From Pseudonocardia halophobica (GTDB lineage: Bacteria > Actinomycetota > Actinomycetes > Mycobacteriales > Pseudonocardiaceae), in NCBI RefSeq assembly GCF_027922425.1, contig NZ_BSFQ01000032.1, positions 23,397-87,396 on the forward strand: 64,000 nucleotides of DNA, in the 5' to 3' direction. Shown here one piece after another: positions 1 to 8,910 of this stretch; the first letter of the stretch is position 1, and every line of letters starts with the position of its first letter. The position numbers and the translations under genes were made by a program. Below the pieces are notes generated by a model that was given only the letters and a program-made list of their open reading frames with translations, was not told the DNA's origin and did not search any database.

Positions 1-1
1 G

Positions 2-1774
2 GACCTCGAGCAGGTCGACGGCGTCACGGTTTTCCTCTACGACGGCGAGTGCGCCAACGAGCGCCGCCGCCGCCGCAAGCGGGGCACCGCGCCCAAGGCC
101 ACCACGTTCGTGGTGATCAACGAGGATGTCTGCGAGAACTGCGGGGACTGCGGCGAGGTCACGAACTGCATGTCGCTGCACAAGAACGACACCGAGTTCG
201 GGCCCAAGACGGCGATCCACCAGTCGTCCTGCAACCAGGACCACTCGTGCCTCAAGGGCGATTGCCCGTCCTTCCTCACCGTGCACAGCGAGGAGGGCTT
301 CGCGGCGCCGGTCTACACCCCGCTCGAGGTCGACGCGGTGGCCGAGCCGAAGCGCCCCTCGCTCGACCGGCCCTACCACGTGTTCGTGCCCGGCGTCGGT
401 GGCACCGGCGTGCTCACCCTGAACTCGATGCTGGCCTGGGCCGCGCTCGTGGACGGGGCCGAGGCGGTCAGCTACGACCAGACCGGGGCCGCCCAGAAGT
501 GGGGCGCCGTGCTGAGCAGCCTGGTGCTGAGCCCCCGCGGCGAGCGGGCGGACTCGAACAAGGTCGGCATCGGCTGCGCGGACCTCTACCTGGCCGTCGA
601 CGCGATGGCCGCTGCCGACCCGGTCAACCTGGACCGCTGCTCGCCCGAGCACACCACGGCGCTGGTGAACACCGGCCTGCTGCCCAGTGGCGAGATGATC
701 CGCAACAGCCACCTCGACGTGTCGGTCGACCCGATGATCGACTCGATCTCCCGGTTCACCGCCCGCACGGTCGCCGTGGACGCCCGGGCGATCGCCGAGA
801 CCCTGTTCGGCGACTACATGGCGACGAACATGGTGGCCGTGGGCGCGGCGTACCAGGCGGGCCTGCTGCCGATCTCGTCGGCCGCGATCGAGGAAGCCAT
901 TCGCCTCAACGGCACGGCCAGGGTGCAGAACCAGCAGGCGTTCCGCTACGGGCGGCTCGCCGTGGCCGACCCGGCCCGGGTCGCCGCGCTGATCTCGCCG
1001 CCGCCGCGCGACGCCGAGCAGGAGCGCGAGCACGTCCGCGGCCAGCTGGCGGAGAAGGAGCGCGCCGGCTACGACGCGCTCGTCGCGAAGGTCGCGGACC
1101 TGGCCGCGGAGGACCGGCGCCTGCTGGCCGTCCGGATCGGCGAGCTGATCGCCTTCCAGGACGCCGAGTACGCCGGGCGCTACGTCGATGTCGTGCTGGA
1201 CGTGGCCCGCTGCGAGCGGGCGCGCCTGGGGGACAAGGCGGGCCTGCCGATCACCCGCGAGGTGATCCGCAACCTCTACAAGCTCATGGCCTACAAGGAC
1301 GAGTACGAGGTGGCCCGCCTGCACCTGCGCGCCAGCCGCGAGCACCGCGTGTCGAGCCAGTTCGCCGGCAAGGTGAAGGTCACCTACAACCTGCACCCGC
1401 CGATGCTGCGCTCGATGGGCATGAAGAACAAGCTCAAGCTGCCCGCGCGCGTGCTCGACCCGGTCTTCGCCGTGCTGAGCGGGATGAAGAAGGTCCGTGG
1501 CACCAAGCTGGACGTCTTCGGCCGCGACCGGATACGCGTCGAGGAGCGCCGCCTCATCGACTGGTACATCGACCTCGTCCGCACCTCGATGGACGAGCTC
1601 AAGCTGCAGAACAAGGCCGCTGTGCTGGACATCGCCCGGCTGCCCGACGGCATCCGCGGCTACGAGGACATCAAGCTGCGGTCGGCGGCCGAGGCCATCG
1701 AGCGCGCGGAGGTCCTGCGCGGCCGGCTCAAGAACACCCTTTCCCTGCCCCTGCTGACGACGACGGAGAGCTGA
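2..1774 (+). CDS. Indolepyruvate ferredoxin oxidoreductase, C-terminal part (5' end outside window)
   Basis: This is the last 590 residues of a fused alpha/gamma-type indolepyruvate:ferredoxin oxidoreductase; the frame is open from the window edge and the whole family is usually about 1150-1200 residues. The enzyme oxidatively decarboxylates arylpyruvates to arylacetyl-CoA with ferredoxin as acceptor. Near residues 40-56 there is a ferredoxin-like cluster (NEDVCENCGDCG, then TNC), followed by the SSCNQDHSCLKGDCPSF region typical of the family. The gamma domain starts near residue 128 with GVGGTGVLTLNSML. The gene ends one base before the DpgC-like gene, so the two are one operon. The arylacetyl-CoA product is the substrate class of the next enzyme. 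Confidence 0.92.
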   Translation, partial: DLEQVDGVTVFLYDGECANERRRRRKRGTAPKATTFVVINEDVCENCGDCGEVTNCMSLHKNDTEFGPKTAIHQSSCNQDHSCLKGDCPSFLTVHSEEGFAAPVYTPLEVDAVAEPKRPSLDRPYHVFVPGVGGTGVLTLNSMLAWAALVDGAEAVSYDQTGAAQKWGAVLSSLVLSPRGERADSNKVGIGCADLYLAVDAMAAADPVNLDRCSPEHTTALVNTGLLPSGEMIRNSHLDVSVDPMIDSISRFTARTVAVDARAIAETLFGDYMATNMVAVGAAYQAGLLPISSAAIEEAIRLNGTARVQNQQAFRYGRLAVADPARVAALISPPPRDAEQEREHVRGQLAEKERAGYDALVAKVADLAAEDRRLLAVRIGELIAFQDAEYAGRYVDVVLDVARCERARLGDKAGLPITREVIRNLYKLMAYKDEYEVARLHLRASREHRVSSQFAGKVKVTYNLHPPMLRSMGMKNKLKLPARVLDPVFAVLSGMKKVRGTKLDVFGRDRIRVEERRLIDWYIDLVRTSMDELKLQNKAAVLDIARLPDGIRGYEDIKLRSAAEAIERAEVLRGRLKNTLSLPLLTTTES

Positions 1775-1775
1775 C

Positions 1776-3125
1776 ATGGTCGACACCTCTCACAGCCCGA
1801 TCGAGCTGACCCGCGATTTCGACAAGGACGCCGCGCTCGTCTCGGAACTGTTCGCCGGCCTGGACGCCGAGCTGGCGAAGCTGCCCGCCAAGGCGGATCG
1901 CACCGAGGAGCAGGACGCGGCGGCGTCGGCGATCCTGGACCGTGGCCGCGCCGCCCGCGAGGACTTCCTCGCGGTGCACGTCGCGACCCTGTACGACACC
2001 CTGACCGAAAACCGCACCCGGCTGCTGCGGGTGGCCGAGCTGGCCTACGCCGCCGCAGGCCTGATTCCCGGCCTGGTGCCCACCCGGGAGCGGATCGCCG
2101 AGGAGCGCACGCACCCGCAGAAGCACAAGGAGGGCTGGGAGTACGACCAGGGCATCCTGATCTCCCGCGTCCTCGACAACCCGGTCGCCGGCTACCACCT
2201 CATGCACGCCATGGCGCAGCCGCTGCCGGAGGCCCTCGAGCTGCTCGACGAGCTGCGGCGCACCGACCGCGTGGACCTCGGCACCAGCCTGGTGGAGCGC
2301 AAGGGCAACGTCGGGCACCTGACCATCCAGCACCACAAGTACCTCAACGCCGAGGACGACGAGTCCACCCGGGCGATGGAGATCGCCACGGACCTCATCC
2401 TGCTCGACGACCGGATCGACGTCGGGCTGCTGCGCGGCGCGGAGGCGCAGCACCCGAAGTATCTGGGCCGCCGGGTATTCGACGCGGGCGTCAACCTCAC
2501 CCGGCTCTACCACGGCGAGGTCTCGCTCATCGAGTTCTTCATCGAGCGGGAGCTGGGCCTGATCAACAAGTGGTTCCGCGGGCACTCGATCGGCAACGGC
2601 GAGGTGTCGGTCGTGGAGCGCCGCCACGAGAAGCCGTGGATCGCGGCGGTGGACTCCTTCGCCATCGGCGGCGGCTGCCAGTACCTGCTGGTCATGGACC
2701 GGGTCATCGCCCGCTCCGGCGCCTACGTCAACCTGCCGGCCCGCCGCGAGGGCTTCCTGCCCGGCTGCGGCAACATGCGCCTGCCGCGCTTCGTCGGCGA
2801 GAAGGTGGCCCGCCAGGGCATCTTCTTCAACCGCGACATCTACGTCGACTCGCCCGAGGGCCGCCAGATCGTCGACGACCTGGTCGTCGACGAGGCGGGC
2901 ATGCAGGCGGCCATCGCCAATGCCGTGGACGCGCTGACCGCCACCGGTACGGTGGGCATCAACGCCAACCGCACCCAGGTCCGCGTCGGCGCCGAGCCGC
3001 TGGAGACCTTCCGCGCCTACATGGCGAACCTGTCCATCGGCCAGGCCAAGTGCATGTACTCGCCGGCGATCATCCGTAATCTCGAGCTGGCCTGGGACCC
3101 TAAGCGCCGCGGTGGTGTGAAGTGA
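1776..3125 (+). CDS. DpgC-like cofactor-independent arylacetyl-CoA dioxygenase
   Basis: The 449-residue protein matches the DpgC family of the enoyl-CoA hydratase/crotonase fold. Characterised DpgC uses O2 without metal or flavin to turn 3,5-dihydroxyphenylacetyl-CoA into 3,5-dihydroxyphenylglyoxylate. The long helical N-terminal extension is present, with HPQKHKEGWEYDQGILIS near residue 112, and the crotonase core carries AVDSFAIGGGCQYLL near residue 292 (oxyanion region). The ATG lies two bases after the upstream stop and the 3' end overlaps the thioesterase gene by four bases. There is no DpgA, DpgB or DpgD nearby, so this is not a glycopeptide cluster. The arylpyruvate oxidoreductase beside it suggests another arylacetyl-CoA as substrate, which is an inference. 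Confidence 0.85.
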   Translation: MVDTSHSPIELTRDFDKDAALVSELFAGLDAELAKLPAKADRTEEQDAAASAILDRGRAAREDFLAVHVATLYDTLTENRTRLLRVAELAYAAAGLIPGLVPTRERIAEERTHPQKHKEGWEYDQGILISRVLDNPVAGYHLMHAMAQPLPEALELLDELRRTDRVDLGTSLVERKGNVGHLTIQHHKYLNAEDDESTRAMEIATDLILLDDRIDVGLLRGAEAQHPKYLGRRVFDAGVNLTRLYHGEVSLIEFFIERELGLINKWFRGHSIGNGEVSVVERRHEKPWIAAVDSFAIGGGCQYLLVMDRVIARSGAYVNLPARREGFLPGCGNMRLPRFVGEKVARQGIFFNRDIYVDSPEGRQIVDDLVVDEAGMQAAIANAVDALTATGTVGINANRTQVRVGAEPLETFRAYMANLSIGQAKCMYSPAIIRNLELAWDPKRRGGVK

Positions 3126-3541
3126 GCGCCCCGAACACCACCGTGCCCGCCGCCCTCAAGCCCGGCACGATCGAACACCGAGTCGACGCCGGGGACTGCG
3201 TGCACCGCGGCGGGTACGACGTCCTCGCGACCCCATCGGTCGTACGGCTCCTCGAGGAGGCCGCGATGATCGCGATCGAGCCGCTGCTGGCGTCGGGTCA
3301 GAGCTCGGTCGGATCCACCGTCGACATCGTCCATGTTCGCCCGACACTGCGCGGCCAACTGGTCACGGCCACAGCGACCGTGGTCGAGGTCGACCGGCGC
3401 CGAGTCGCGACGAGAATTGAGGTGTTCGACGACGTCGAGCGCATCGCGCACGGCCGCCACGAGCGGTTCGTGGTGGACGAGGACGACTTCGGGGCCCGCC
3501 TGGCGCAGAAGGCCGGGCACGCAACCGCAGCCGGGGAGTGA
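3122..3541 (+). CDS. Hotdog-fold thioesterase, FlK-like
   Basis: The 139-residue protein resembles fluoroacetyl-CoA thioesterase (FlK) and relatives. The catalytic trio of that family can be placed: Thr in LATPSVV, Glu in RLLEEAA, and His in DIVHVRPT, in the usual order and spacing. The GTG start overlaps the end of the dioxygenase gene (GTGA), implying translational coupling. It probably hydrolyses an acyl-CoA made or left over by the neighbouring enzymes. Real fluoroacetate resistance is possible but nothing else here supports it. Confidence 0.78.
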   Translation: MSAPNTTVPAALKPGTIEHRVDAGDCVHRGGYDVLATPSVVRLLEEAAMIAIEPLLASGQSSVGSTVDIVHVRPTLRGQLVTATATVVEVDRRRVATRIEVFDDVERIAHGRHERFVVDEDDFGARLAQKAGHATAAGE

Positions 3542-3545
3542 GCCG

Positions 3546-5207
3546 GTGAACCTCCCCTCCTACGCCTGCGGCCGGGCGGACCTGCCACTGCTCGGCGAGA
3601 CCATCGGTGAGAACCTGCGGCGGATCGTCGAGCGCTGCGGCGAGCGCACGGCGCTCGTCGACGTGACACTCGGCGTCCGCGCGACCTACGCCGAGCTGTG
3701 GGAACGCGCCGGGCGGATCGCGGGCGCGCTGCTGGCCCGGGGCGTCGCCAACGGCGACCGAGTCGGCGTGTGGGCGGCGAACCGGTACGAGTGGATCGTC
3801 CTGCAGTTCGCCACGGCGCGGATCGGCGCGGTGCTCGTCGCGCTCAACCCGACCTACGAGAGCGCGGAGCTCGCCTACACCCTGCGGCACTCGGGGACCT
3901 CGGTGTTGTTCCACTCCGCGTGGTACCGCAAGACCGACTGCGCCGCGGTCGTCGCCGAGATCGCGGGGGAGTGCCCGCAGCTGCGCGAGGCCGTTGTGTT
4001 CGAAGACGGCTGGGCGCAGTTCGAGGCCGGAGACCCCGGTCCGGTCGCCGAGGCCGAGCGCCGAGTCCACATCGACGACCCGGTGGCGATCCAGTACACC
4101 TCCGGCACCACGGGCCGCCCGAAGGGCGCCACCCTGACCCACCACAACCTGCTCAACAACGGCTACCTCATCGGCGCACAGGCCGGCTTCACCGAGCAGG
4201 ACCGCATCTGCGTGCCGGTACCGCTGTTCCACTGCTTCGGGATGGTGCTCGGCACCCTCGGGGCCAGCACGCACGGGGCCACGCTCGTCCTCCCAGGAGG
4301 CGCTTTCGACGCGCTCTGCACCCTGGAGGCCGTCGCGAGCGAGCGGTGCACAGCCGTCTACGGAGTGCCGACGATGTACCTGGCGATGCTCGAGCACCCC
4401 GAACTGCAGCGCATCGACCTGAGCTCGCTGCGAGCCGGACTGATCGGCGGGGCGCCGTGCCCCCCGGACCTGCTCGAGTCGATCCGCACGCGCCTACACG
4501 TCCCGGACCTGTCCACGGTGTGCGGCATGACGGAGACCTCCCCGATCTCCACCCAGACGTTGCCCTCGGACCCTCCCGAAATCCGAGACCACACAGTCGG
4601 CAGGCCGACCCCACACGTCGAGGTCAAGATCGCCGACCCAGCGACGGGTCAGATCGTGCCCATCGGAACGCCCGGCGAGCAGTGCACCCGAGGCTACAGC
4701 GTCATGCGCGGCTACTGGGAGAACGCCGAGGCGACCGCCGAGGCCATCAGCTCCACGGGATGGATGCGCACCGGTGACCTGGCTGTGATGGACGAGCAGG
4801 GCACGGTCCGGATCGTCGGCCGCATCAAGGACGTGATCATCCGCGGGGGCGAAAACATCTACCCCCGAGAGGTCGAGGAGCTCCTGCGCAGCCACCCGAA
4901 CGTCGGCGACGCCCACGTGATCGGGGTCCCGCACGAGCGCTACGGAGAGCAGGTGATGGCCTGGGTACGACCGAAGGACGGAACACAGCTCGACGCCACC
5001 GAGCTGACCTCGTTCTGCCGAGGGCGGATCAGCCGCTCCAAGATCCCGGCGCTATGGCGCTTCACGGACACCTTCCCCACCACCGCAAGCGGGAAGATCC
5101 AGAAGTTCCGCATGCGGCAGATCATCATCGAAGAGCTGACCGGCAGTGCCGGCCCGGAGGACGAGAACCGGCCGGAGATCGGCTTACCCGCGCCGGTGAA
5201 GGCCTGA
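3546..5207 (+). CDS. AMP-forming acyl-CoA synthetase
   Basis: A 553-residue member of the ANL superfamily that activates a carboxylic acid to its CoA thioester via an acyl-adenylate. The P-loop-like motif YTSGTTGRPKG is near residue 183, the GMTET motif near 325, the TGDLAVMDEQG hinge region near 408, and the C-terminal TASGKIQKF with the catalytic Lys near 514. GTG at 3546 is chosen because it follows the thioesterase stop by four bases and gives the normal family length. Together with the thioesterase and dioxygenase it likely converts the free aryl or fatty acid back to CoA form. The substrate cannot be told from sequence; fatty acids remain possible. Confidence 0.88.
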   Translation: MNLPSYACGRADLPLLGETIGENLRRIVERCGERTALVDVTLGVRATYAELWERAGRIAGALLARGVANGDRVGVWAANRYEWIVLQFATARIGAVLVALNPTYESAELAYTLRHSGTSVLFHSAWYRKTDCAAVVAEIAGECPQLREAVVFEDGWAQFEAGDPGPVAEAERRVHIDDPVAIQYTSGTTGRPKGATLTHHNLLNNGYLIGAQAGFTEQDRICVPVPLFHCFGMVLGTLGASTHGATLVLPGGAFDALCTLEAVASERCTAVYGVPTMYLAMLEHPELQRIDLSSLRAGLIGGAPCPPDLLESIRTRLHVPDLSTVCGMTETSPISTQTLPSDPPEIRDHTVGRPTPHVEVKIADPATGQIVPIGTPGEQCTRGYSVMRGYWENAEATAEAISSTGWMRTGDLAVMDEQGTVRIVGRIKDVIIRGGENIYPREVEELLRSHPNVGDAHVIGVPHERYGEQVMAWVRPKDGTQLDATELTSFCRGRISRSKIPALWRFTDTFPTTASGKIQKFRMRQIIIEELTGSAGPEDENRPEIGLPAPVKA

Positions 5208-5211
5208 CGGC

Positions 5212-5532
5212 ATGATCGAGACTGACAAGCCCTCGGCCAGGATGACCGTCACGAGTGTGATGCTCGACGACGACGGCATCGTGTTGAGCGGATATCTCTT
5301 GGTCCTCACCAACACGGCGACCATGGCGGTGCTGGCCCCAGGCGCGTCCAGCACCTCCCGGTATGTCATCGACGTTCTGGGGCCCCTACCCGGAGCCGGC
5401 GCCGTCCTGCTGGCTGAGTCCACCCTGACCGCCGACACAGATCACCAGGTCGTCTGCGACACAGTGATCCGCCACGAGAGTGCGGGCCTCCCGGTCGTCG
5501 CCGTAGTGCGGCACTACACCGACGTCGACTAG
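5212..5532 (+). CDS. Small protein of unknown function
   Basis: I do not recognise this 106-residue protein. It starts four bases after the acyl-CoA synthetase stop in the same direction, so it is probably the last gene of the enzyme part of this operon. It has no signal peptide or membrane segment. Its alternating beta-like pattern, ending in a stretch such as GAVLLAESTLTADTD, is faintly like half of a hotdog-fold thioesterase, but no catalytic residues can be assigned. Confidence 0.5.
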   Translation: MIETDKPSARMTVTSVMLDDDGIVLSGYLLVLTNTATMAVLAPGASSTSRYVIDVLGPLPGAGAVLLAESTLTADTDHQVVCDTVIRHESAGLPVVAVVRHYTDVD

Positions 5533-5622
5533 TCCGACCCCGCCGATCCGGGGCACGACGCCGCCGGGAACCCGCAGTCGGCTCCACCCACAGTCCAGCT
5601 CGACCCTCCTCGAAAGGGAACC

Positions 5623-6957
5623 ATGACCTCGACAAGCGCAGCGCAGCGCAATCCCATGGCCCGTGTCGCGTTCGCGAGCATGACCGGCACGGTGATCGAG
5701 TTCTATGACTTCTTCGTCTACGGTACGGCCGCCGCGCTCGTGTTCAACAAGGTGTTCTTCCCGGAGCTCGGGGCCGCTCAGGGCACCCTTCTCGCGCTCG
5801 CGACGTTCGGTGTCGCGTTCGTGGCCCGACCGTTCGGCTCCATCGTGTTCGGGCACTACGGCGACCGGATCGGCCGCAAGCGCACCCTGGTCACGACCCT
5901 GCTCATGATGGGTCTGTCCACGGTCGCAATCGGGATCCTCCCCTCCACGGGCACGATCGGCGTCCTCGCGCCCATTCTGCTGGTCGCCCTGCGCATCGTG
6001 CAGGGTCTCGCCGTGGGCGGTGAGTGGGCCGGTGCGACGCTGCTCGCCGCCGAGAACGCCCCGAAGGCCAAGCGCGGCAAATACGCGCTCTACCCCCAGC
6101 TGGGTCCGTCAGTCGCGTTCGCACTGTCCAGTGCGACCTTCCTGGTCACCGCCCTCACAATGTCCAACGAGGCGTTCCTCGGCTGGGGCTGGCGGCTGCC
6201 CTTCATCGGCAGCATCCTGCTCGTCGGTCTGGGGCTGTTCGTCCGCCTGAAGATCGAGGAGACCGAGTCGTTCAGGGCGGCCAAGAACTCCGGCTCGATC
6301 GCCAAGCTGCCCGTGCTCGACGTGATCACCCGCCAGCCGCGCGAGATCCTCCTCGCCTCGTTCATGACGACCACGGTGTTCGGCTTCTTCTACATCGGAG
6401 TCACCTACCTGACCACCTACGGCACTTCCGTTTTGAAGCACCCGCGCACCACGGTCCTCGCCCTGGGCATCCTTGGCGGACTCGCCTTTGCGGCGACAAC
6501 AATCGTCGGCGCGATCTGGTCGGACCGGGCAGGGCGCAAGAAGCTCGTGCTGTGGGGCAACCTGGCCTCGATCGTCGTCGGCGTCATCGCGTTCCCGGTG
6601 CTGGACATCGGCACGGCATGGGCCTTCGGCCTGGGCCTGTGCCTCGTCCTCGGCGTGGTGGGCTTCGCCTACGGCCCGGTCGGCGCGATGCTGCCCGAGC
6701 TGTTCAGCGCGCAGTACCGCTACACCGGTGCGGGCCTGTCGTACAACCTCGCCGGCGTGCTCGGCGGCGCGATCACGCCGCTGGTCGCTGGACTGCTCGT
6801 CGACGCATTCGGCAGCATCGCGCTCGGGTTCTACCTCGCGTTCCTGGCGCTGATCAGCACGCTGTGCACACTCGGGCTGGGCGACACCCGGAACGTCGAA
6901 ATGGCCACGGTAGAGCCCCCAGCGGCCACCGGGGACCTGCACGGCGCGCCGCGGTGA
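5623..6957 (+). CDS. MFS transporter, metabolite:H+ symporter (MHS) type
   Basis: A 444-residue, 12-helix transporter. The N-terminus TVIEFYDFFVYGTAAALVF and the loop GDRIGRKRTLV between helices 2 and 3 are signatures of the MHS branch (ShiA, MhbT, proline/betaine and citrate-type carriers). An AGG-rich ribosome site (CGAAAGGGA) precedes the ATG. It lies 90 bp after the small unknown gene and is likely the uptake system for the acid handled by the 1-5.5 kb operon. A paralogue of the same branch is encoded at 50877-52205. Confidence 0.88.
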   Translation: MTSTSAAQRNPMARVAFASMTGTVIEFYDFFVYGTAAALVFNKVFFPELGAAQGTLLALATFGVAFVARPFGSIVFGHYGDRIGRKRTLVTTLLMMGLSTVAIGILPSTGTIGVLAPILLVALRIVQGLAVGGEWAGATLLAAENAPKAKRGKYALYPQLGPSVAFALSSATFLVTALTMSNEAFLGWGWRLPFIGSILLVGLGLFVRLKIEETESFRAAKNSGSIAKLPVLDVITRQPREILLASFMTTTVFGFFYIGVTYLTTYGTSVLKHPRTTVLALGILGGLAFAATTIVGAIWSDRAGRKKLVLWGNLASIVVGVIAFPVLDIGTAWAFGLGLCLVLGVVGFAYGPVGAMLPELFSAQYRYTGAGLSYNLAGVLGGAITPLVAGLLVDAFGSIALGFYLAFLALISTLCTLGLGDTRNVEMATVEPPAATGDLHGAPR

Positions 6958-7537
6958 CCCTCCGCCCGCTCCCGATCACACGCCGAGCCGCGCGAGCCCG
7001 ACCGCTCACGGTCAGTACGTCAGCTCGATGTGCTTTGTTTGACGAGTACCCGTTGAGGCCTTCGGCGCCGCCTACGCGTCCGGCGCTCCCGGTTACCCGG
7101 CGAGTGGTTGTCCGCCGCGACTTGGCTCGATACGCCGTCGAGTTGTTGTCTGAATCCGCTCCGGGTGCGACGGTCCGCGGCATCCCCGAGGGCCTGGAGA
7201 TCATGCGGGGCCCCTGTGGTACTGGCTCCAGCGGACCGGCGCCGACCCCACGATCGCCGCGGACGGCACCCCTGCCCGTAGTCCGCTCACACCTCGCATA
7301 CCGGGGTGAGAGCAGGCGGTCGTCGGGCCAGGGCGTGCAGAGACACTCGAGGATCGACGCCTCGTTCTGTTTCGAGGAGGGGGACCTCGTCGGCGGCGAC
7401 TCGGTAGACCGCCCGTGCGAGCACATGGCCGTGCGCCGGTTGCTCGCCGCGGGCCGGAACCTGCCTCACGACCGGGCCGCGGCCCCCTCCGTCGACCTGT
7501 GCCACCCCGCCGTTGCCGGCTGATCGGCGGAGCGCGC
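6958..7537. other. Intergenic, possible gene remnant
   Basis: This 580-bp stretch lies between the MHS transporter and the convergent acyl-CoA dehydrogenase. Short peptides such as ARYAVELLSES (near 7120) and LWYWLQRTGAD (near 7212) fall in different frames and could be the decayed remains of one gene. I cannot assign a family and see no convincing start, ribosome site or full-length frame. Confidence 0.35.
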
Positions 7538-8890
7538 TCATGCCCCGTACAGCTCCCGCGCCCGCGCGGTCTCCTTGTGCCGCAGGTAGTCCGGAAACAT
7601 CTCCTTCGCGGGTTCGACGGCCTTGAGCACCTCGCGGGCGACGACGACCTTGTGCACCTCGGTGGGGCCGTCGGCGAGCCCGATGTGGAAGGAGTTGATG
7701 ACCCACTCGGCGAAGGGCATCTCGTGGCTGATGCCCAGCGAGCCGTGGATCTGCAGGGCGCGGGAGGCGATGTCGTGGAGGACGCCGGGCATGGTGGCCT
7801 TGACAGCGGAGACGTTCTTGCGGATTGCCTTCCAGTCGTTGCCCTGGTCGGCGAGCCAGGCGGTCTCGAGGATGAGCAGCCGGAACTGGCGCAGCTGGAC
7901 CCAGCTGTCGGCGATCTTCTCCTGGACCATCTGCTTGGCGGCGAGCTGTTCGCCCTTGGTGGTGCGGGAGACGGCGCGTTCGCACATCATCTCGAAGGCG
8001 CGGGTGGCCTGGGCGAGGGTGCGCATCGCGTGGTGCATGCGGCCGCCGCCGAGCCGGGTCTGGGCCACGACGAAGCCGTCACCGGGTTCGCCGAGCATGT
8101 TCTCGGCGGGCACCCGGACGTCGGTCAGGCGCAGGTGGGCGTGGGTGTCCTCGGGCTCGCCGTAGAAGCCGTACATGCGAAGGATCTCGATGCCAGGGGT
8201 GTCCGCGGGGACGATGAAGATCGACATCCGACGGTACGGGTTCTCCGCCTCGGCGTCGGTCTGCACCATCATGAGGTAAAACGCGGCGGTGGCGGCCTCG
8301 GAGGCGAACCACTTCTCGCCGTTGATCACCCAGTCGTCGCCGTCGCGCACGGCGGTGGAGCGGATCTGCAGGGGATCGGCGCCGCCCTGTGGCTCGGTCA
8401 TCGCGAAGCAGGAGACGACGTCGTTGGCCAGCAGCGGCTCCAACCACAGCTTCTTCTGCTCCGGGGTGCCGTAGTGGGCGAGGATCTCGGAGTTGCCGGT
8501 GTCCGGGGCCTGGGCGCCGAAGACGATGGGCCCGAAGCGGGACATACCGAACTTCTCGTTCATCAGGGCCAGCTTGAGTTGCCCGTACCCGCGTCCGCCG
8601 AGCTCCGGGCCGAGATGGCAGGCCCAGAGCCCGCGGTCCTTGACCTCCTGCTGGAGCGGCCGGACGAGCCGGACGAACTCGGGATCGTGGATGTTCCATT
8701 GGCTGCCGAGCAGGTGGTCCAGCGGCTGGACGCGCTCGCGCACGAACGCGTCGATCCAGTCGAGCTCCTTCTGGAACTCAGCTTGATCTTTAACCTGCTG
8801 GCTTCTGGTCAGGGTCGTTTTGACTGGTGGTGCGGCGTGTCTTCGGGACATGGAACGGCCACCGCTTAATCCTCTTCGGGTTCCTCTCAC
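7538..8890 (-). CDS. Acyl-CoA dehydrogenase, 5' end replaced by an insertion sequence
   Basis: FAD-dependent acyl-CoA dehydrogenase (alpha,beta-desaturation of an acyl-CoA, electrons to ETF). Motifs seen include CFAMTEPQGGADP near residue 172 and the C-terminal IHGSLGISHEMPFAEW region. Related actinobacterial proteins begin with about eight residues of the type M-A-W-D-F-x-T-D before the segment that reads AEFQKELDWIDAFVRE here. In this copy the homologous sequence stops exactly at the inverted repeat (8781), and the first roughly 37 codons come from the insertion sequence, with in-frame starts at 8890 (GTG) or 8851 (ATG). The catalytic core is intact, so it might still be made from an IS-supplied start, or be a 5'-truncated pseudogene. 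Confidence 0.8.
   Translation of the reverse strand: MRGTRRGLSGGRSMSRRHAAPPVKTTLTRSQQVKDQAEFQKELDWIDAFVRERVQPLDHLLGSQWNIHDPEFVRLVRPLQQEVKDRGLWACHLGPELGGRGYGQLKLALMNEKFGMSRFGPIVFGAQAPDTGNSEILAHYGTPEQKKLWLEPLLANDVVSCFAMTEPQGGADPLQIRSTAVRDGDDWVINGEKWFASEAATAAFYLMMVQTDAEAENPYRRMSIFIVPADTPGIEILRMYGFYGEPEDTHAHLRLTDVRVPAENMLGEPGDGFVVAQTRLGGGRMHHAMRTLAQATRAFEMMCERAVSRTTKGEQLAAKQMVQEKIADSWVQLRQFRLLILETAWLADQGNDWKAIRKNVSAVKATMPGVLHDIASRALQIHGSLGISHEMPFAEWVINSFHIGLADGPTEVHKVVVAREVLKAVEPAKEMFPDYLRHKETARARELYGA
8781..8800 (+). repeat. Left terminal inverted repeat of the insertion sequence
   Basis: It begins GCTTGATC and ends AACCTGCTG, and is the exact reverse complement of 10351-10370. It lies inside the open frame of the acyl-CoA dehydrogenase, where it encodes QQVKDQ on the minus strand. 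Confidence 0.9.
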
Positions 8891-8910
8891 AGAGCTCGAA
8901 GACGAAGGCG

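Noticed and set aside
1776..3125. Glycopeptide antibiotic (dihydroxyphenylglycine) cluster
   Set aside because: Only a DpgC homologue is present. There is no DpgA, DpgB, DpgD, NRPS or aminotransferase in the window.
3122..3541. Fluoroacetate resistance gene
   Set aside because: The thioesterase looks FlK-like, but no fluorinase or related genes are nearby and the operon context points to arylacetyl-CoA metabolism.
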